From Arthrobacter sp. (lineage in GTDB: Bacteria > Actinomycetota > Actinomycetes > Actinomycetales > Micrococcaceae): a stretch of DNA of 9,906 nt. The notes under the pieces are model-generated. The model worked only from the letters and a program-made list of their open reading frames with translations, did not search any database and was not told where the DNA came from. A program made the position numbers and the translations under genes. Location of the stretch: positions 1-9,906 of the forward strand of contig JASLAA010000285.1 in assembly GCA_030147325.1 (NCBI GenBank). The letters run 5' to 3'. Shown piece after piece: positions 7,158 to 9,906 of the stretch; positions within the stretch are counted from its first letter, which is position 1, and the number at the start of each line of letters is the position of its first letter.

Positions 7158-7190
7158 GAGGGAGCGGACGGTTGGACCGTCCGCTCCCTC
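7158..7190 (-). terminator. Strong hairpin terminator of the LANTG protein gene
   Basis: A perfect 15-base stem (GAGGGAGCGGACGGT and its complement) with loop TGG starts 13 bases after the - strand stop at 7204. On the - strand it is followed by TCTTTAA, a short T-rich tract. Confidence 0.8.
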
Positions 7191-7203
7191 GGGTTGTGCT
7201 GGA

Positions 7204-7845
7204 TCAGGCTTCGGCACCCGTCCGTCGACGTGCGACGACGATGCTGCCGGCTCCCAGGCCGAGCGCACCGATGCCGGCCGCACCCCAGAGCACCATGGCG
7301 GAATCGACGCCGGTGTTGGCGAGGCCGCCCTTGGTCGTCCCGCCGGTGGTTCCTCCAGCGGTTCCGCCGGTGGTTCCTCCCGTGGTTCCGCCGTCCGAGT
7401 CGCCCGTTCCGCCGGCGACAGGAGCAGCTTCGGCGACGGTGACCACGGACACGACCGTGTTACCGGAGTCCACGCCACGTGCGGTGAGGGTGTAGGTACC
7501 CTCCTCCTCGAGCGTGACGGGGAAGGCGAAGCTGCCGTCGGCCGCCGCAGTCGTGGTGTAGGTCCCGATGATCTGGTTGAGCACGATCACGCCGGTGCGT
7601 ACTGCCCCGACGCGTCCTGCACCGGCACCTGCCGCTGCAGGATCACCCGCGGTGAAGTCCACCGTGATGTTGATCTGCTCGCCGGGGGTGAAGCCGGTGC
7701 CACTGAAGACGACGGTCTCGCCGGCGGCAATGGAGCTGTCGCTGACGGTGCCAGGAGCCGGAGGCGCGATGTACGCCTGTGCAGCGCCGGCACCCAGGAA
7801 AGCGATGGACCCGGCAATGGCCAGGATTGAGACGGACTTGTGCAT
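7204..7845 (-). CDS. Secreted Ig-like LANTG-anchored surface protein, probable class E sortase substrate
   Basis: A 213-residue exported protein. Residues 1-24 form a signal peptide ending in AQA. Residues about 30-138 look like a bacterial Ig-like beta-sandwich, with VVFSGTGFTPGEQINITV, GSFAFPVTL and EEGTYTLTARGVDSGNTV typical of such repeats; it has no cysteines. A low-complexity Gly/Thr linker follows (about 145-174, GGTTGG-type repeats), then LANTG (175-179), the membrane segment AMVLWGAAGIGALGLGAGSIVV and the tail ARRRTG. This is a complete sorting signal of the LAxTG class used by class E sortases. The ectodomain is small, so it may be a minor wall component, an adhesion module or a polysaccharide-associated protein; the sequence does not say which. 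The ATG has an excellent ribosome site, GGGGAGA, and the hairpin at 7158-7190 ends the transcript, so it is a separate unit from the gene at 6369-6926. Confidence 0.9.
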   Translation of the reverse strand: MHKSVSILAIAGSIAFLGAGAAQAYIAPPAPGTVSDSSIAAGETVVFSGTGFTPGEQINITVDFTAGDPAAAGAGAGRVGAVRTGVIVLNQIIGTYTTTAAADGSFAFPVTLEEEGTYTLTARGVDSGNTVVSVVTVAEAAPVAGGTGDSDGGTTGGTTGGTAGGTTGGTTKGGLANTGVDSAMVLWGAAGIGALGLGAGSIVVARRRTGAEA

Positions 7846-7850
7846 TGCTA

Positions 7851-7857
7851 TCTCCCC
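7851..7857 (-). promoter_or_regulatory. Strong Shine-Dalgarno of the LANTG protein gene
   Basis: GGGGAGA on the - strand ends 5 bases before the ATG at 7845. It fixes that start and predicts much better translation than the GGGA preceding the sister gene. Confidence 0.75.
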
Positions 7858-7861
7858 GAAA

Positions 7862-7877
7862 AGGTGTGTGTATGACG
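7862..7877 (-). promoter_or_regulatory. Leader block shared with the neighbouring LAATG gene
   Basis: The - strand reads CGTCATACACACACCT, ending 16 bases before the ATG and matching 13 of 16 bases of the block at 6944-6959. It lies immediately upstream of the Shine-Dalgarno and may be a common leader or the start region of transcription. Confidence 0.4.
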
Positions 7878-7949
7878 AATGAGGGAGATCGGCCCGCCTA
7901 CCCCAGCTGAACGAACCCTCGAGGTCACCCTACCAGTGTTGTCCGGTGT

Positions 7950-7975
7950 GGAATTCCGCCGTGCGGCATAATTCC
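7950..7975 (-). promoter_or_regulatory. 26-bp imperfect palindrome, candidate operator of the LANTG gene
   Basis: GGAATTCCGCCG (7950-7961) and CGGCATAATTCC (7964-7975) are complementary at 10 of 12 positions around a 2-base centre. It lies 105-130 bases upstream of the LANTG protein ATG, suitable for an activator or repressor. LuxR-type helix-turn-helix dimers often bind such dyads, but no link to the regulators in this window is shown. Confidence 0.4.
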
Positions 7976-8059
7976 GGGCTCCCACGAGAAAGCTATCAGG
8001 GCTCGTTCCGGACGAGAAGCAGATGTCCTGTGAAATCCCGGATGTAACCCAGTGTTAAC

Positions 8060-8082
8060 GTGCCGAGTGATCCTCGGCGCAC
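8060..8082 (-). terminator. Probable terminator of the DUF4012 gene
   Basis: GTGCCGAG (8060-8067) pairs with CTCGGCGCAC (8073-8082) with one bulged G and a 5-base loop. It starts 34 bases beyond the - strand stop at 8117. No T-run follows. Confidence 0.5.
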
Positions 8083-8116
8083 ATTCTCCGCACTTTTCCC
8101 TAAGGGTTTGATGCTC

Positions 8117-9906
8117 CTATTGACAGGCTGTTTCCATCTCCATGGGCAGTATGACGTCGGATGTGGCCTCCACCGTGGGCGTCACGGTGAGGAGCGGTTC
8201 GGTCTCCTGCACCACGTTGGTGAAGGACAGGTCGACGACGACGGTCTGCCCGGGAGCGAGTTGCGTGGTGACCACACCGACGGGACGATTGCCATGGAGG
8301 TAGGACCCGACGGGAACGGCCGTGCCGTCGAGGGTTGCGGTGCCGAGTGCGGCGTGGGCCGGACCGTACCCGACGGTGTTCGTACGGACACTGCCGGGCG
8401 GCACACCGAAGGAACCGCCGCCCGTCACGTAGGCGGGAAGACTCTCGGCAGCATTCTCTGGCGCCGTGTTCGTCAGGCTCACCCTCACGGTGTACTCGTG
8501 ATAGCCCTCGTCGGAGCAGGATCGGAGGACCTGGACGGTCCGCTGTACGTAGTAGTCCATCTTCGCTCCGGTGCCGTCGTTCCAGTACACGTCGAAGGCG
8601 GCACCCCCCTTGAGCGGGCCCGTCGCGGCACCCGCAAGTGCCGTCCGGTCGATCACGTCCTGTTCGGCAGAGACATTGGACCAGAGGAACAGGCGGTGTT
8701 CATCATTACTCCGAGCCAGGGCATCGACCAGTGACGAACTGTCGCCCTGCCCGTCGGCAAGGGCGGAGAAGATCTTACCGGCCACAGCGGCGAAGTAGGT
8801 GTCTTGAAGGCTCGGTTCCTCGATCTGGGCATAGACATCGGAGAGGAGAGTTGGAACGACATTATCTGCGGTGAGTGCAGTCGGAAGGCCGGCCTGTGCA
8901 ATCAGACCGGAAATCACCGGGTCGTCGAATTCGCCCACCTCGACGGGACCGGTCGCATCGAGAATATTGGCGAGGACCACCGGGTCGAGGGCGAGGACCC
9001 CGTCGATCGTCGTGCCGGGATTGCGCAGCTCCCACATCTTCTTCGTCGTGGAAGCGACCGTGGGGAAATCCGGAGTGAGGTTTGCACTCTGGAAGAATCT
9101 GCCGGTCCGCACCGAATAAATCTGCATCTGTTCAGCGTCTATCTCGAGGGGAGGATCGAAGCGGCCGAGATCAGCCCCGCTACCCTGCCCCACCAGTTCG
9201 ATGGCCCCATCGTCGGTACGCAGAAGGGCGAACGCCCCGGAAATGCCACCGGTGGCGCGCACCTCCGCGCTGTTCTGGATGAGCACGAGATAGGTGCGGG
9301 GACCGTCGGCGCCCATCATCGACGGCAGGATCGACGCCGCCGACGAGGCGCCGTTGAGACCCTGTCGTGCCGTGTCGAGAGCGTCTACTGCCTGGGCGAG
9401 TGGTGCGGCGACCTGTGGAAAGAGTCTCTCGCTGTCAATACCGTTCAGCCGTTCGTAGCTCAACTGCACCGTCGTCGCTGCGGAGGAGAGAGTGGGGGAG
9501 ACCTGCTCCAGCTGAGCTACATCGATCCGACCGTCCGTCGGCGCCAGGGACTCCCAGTCGAGACTGCCGAACGAGTCCAGCATGGGGGCGACCGCCCGGT
9601 TGACGACGTCGTCAGCGGATACCGTGACCTCGGTAATCGCCGAGAAGTTGGGGCCGAGGACCGGGATGATCGCGGCGGCCTTCCAGAGCGGATCGGTACC
9701 GGCGGTCCGCGCCTCCGAGGTATGGACCTGCAGCTTCTCGAGGGAGGATTGCGCGGCGTCGCCGTCCCCGGCGACGAGCTGCGTCTGCAGGGTGGGCAGG
9801 AGGTCCACCGCCGCGTCGAGGTGCGACTGCACCTGGGTTGCGCGGACGGCAAGCCATGCGCCGCAGAGCACGATCACGAAGAGCAGCGCGCCGTCGTCGG
9901 CGCGCT
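8117..9906 (-). CDS. DUF4012 domain-containing membrane-anchored protein (N-terminus outside window)
   Basis: The - strand frame is open to the window edge and gives 595 residues before a TAG stop. The GTG at 9875-9877 lies inside the membrane helix and is not the start; nine in-frame codons (RADDGALLF) precede it in the window. Counting from the first visible residue, about 5-24 form one transmembrane helix (ALLFVIVLCGAWLAVRA), so the rest should be outside the cell. The segment YLVLIQNSAEVRATGGISGAF (about 205-225) is the hallmark of DUF4012, whose usual form is NNAE-R-TGG-G. Helical regions precede it; a long mixed region and a beta-rich, Thr/Val-rich C-terminal part follow, ending in ETACQ. 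Two extracytoplasmic cysteines, in LRSCSDEG and next to last, might pair. The length fits the family. Its function is unknown; members are often found near actinobacterial exopolysaccharide genes, which suggests an envelope role. Confidence 0.9.
   Translation of the reverse strand, partial: RADDGALLFVIVLCGAWLAVRATQVQSHLDAAVDLLPTLQTQLVAGDGDAAQSSLEKLQVHTSEARTAGTDPLWKAAAIIPVLGPNFSAITEVTVSADDVVNRAVAPMLDSFGSLDWESLAPTDGRIDVAQLEQVSPTLSSAATTVQLSYERLNGIDSERLFPQVAAPLAQAVDALDTARQGLNGASSAASILPSMMGADGPRTYLVLIQNSAEVRATGGISGAFALLRTDDGAIELVGQGSGADLGRFDPPLEIDAEQMQIYSVRTGRFFQSANLTPDFPTVASTTKKMWELRNPGTTIDGVLALDPVVLANILDATGPVEVGEFDDPVISGLIAQAGLPTALTADNVVPTLLSDVYAQIEEPSLQDTYFAAVAGKIFSALADGQGDSSSLVDALARSNDEHRLFLWSNVSAEQDVIDRTALAGAATGPLKGGAAFDVYWNDGTGAKMDYYVQRTVQVLRSCSDEGYHEYTVRVSLTNTAPENAAESLPAYVTGGGSFGVPPGSVRTNTVGYGPAHAALGTATLDGTAVPVGSYLHGNRPVGVVTTQLAPGQTVVVDLSFTNVVQETEPLLTVTPTVEATSDVILPMEMETACQ

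Noticed and set aside
7320..7400. Short repeated GGTTCC-type units, considered as a repeat array or CRISPR
   Set aside because: They encode the GGTTGG linker of the LANTG protein in frame. There are no spacers and the period is a codon multiple.
6942..7478. - strand open frame of 178 codons overlapping the LANTG gene
   Set aside because: Its Pro/Glu/Arg-rich sequence comes from the Gly/Thr linker read in another frame and runs through the terminator at 7158-7190. The LANTG frame has a signal peptide and sorting signal.
8060..8734. + strand open frame of 224 codons
   Set aside because: It is antisense to the DUF4012 gene and begins inside the hairpin proposed as its terminator. The His/Gly/Arg-rich product looks like a shadow.

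Overview
The window looks like a high-GC actinobacterial chromosome. The truncated PRPP synthetase at the left edge, the codon use and the LAxTG-type surface anchors suggest a member of the Micrococcales, possibly Arthrobacter-like. That taxonomic call is an inference, because no rRNA or other strong marker is present.

Layout, left to right. (1) 2-238, + strand: the last 78 codons of ribose-phosphate pyrophosphokinase (prs). (2) 239-497: an intergenic region with a direct repeat and promoter-like elements, leading to (3) two tandem + strand genes (498-3248 and 3248-5914). These encode two large, paralogous LuxR-family ATP-binding (LAL/STAND-type) transcription regulators that share one base at the stop/start junction and are probably translationally coupled. 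(4) 5915-6368: a 454-base convergent intergenic region with several inverted repeats, two of them very strong hairpins. (5) Two - strand genes (6369-6926 and 7204-7845) for small secreted proteins with a signal peptide, a short ectodomain, a LAATG or LANTG sortase motif and an almost identical C-terminal anchor. Each has its own terminator and leader. (6) 8117-9906, - strand: a membrane-anchored DUF4012-family protein whose N-terminus runs off the window.

How the genes may fit together. The two regulators probably act as a pair: both have a P-loop, a helical-repeat middle and a C-terminal LuxR helix-turn-helix, but the first has an altered Walker B motif. The three - strand genes all encode envelope proteins. 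DUF4012 proteins are often found near exopolysaccharide genes, and LAxTG proteins are typical class E sortase substrates. A plausible but unproven reading is a regulator pair next to the cell-surface genes it controls. A 16-base leader block (13/16 identical) at nearly the same distance from both LAxTG start codons suggests that those two genes share regulation. No sortase, mobile element, CRISPR array, tRNA or rRNA was found.
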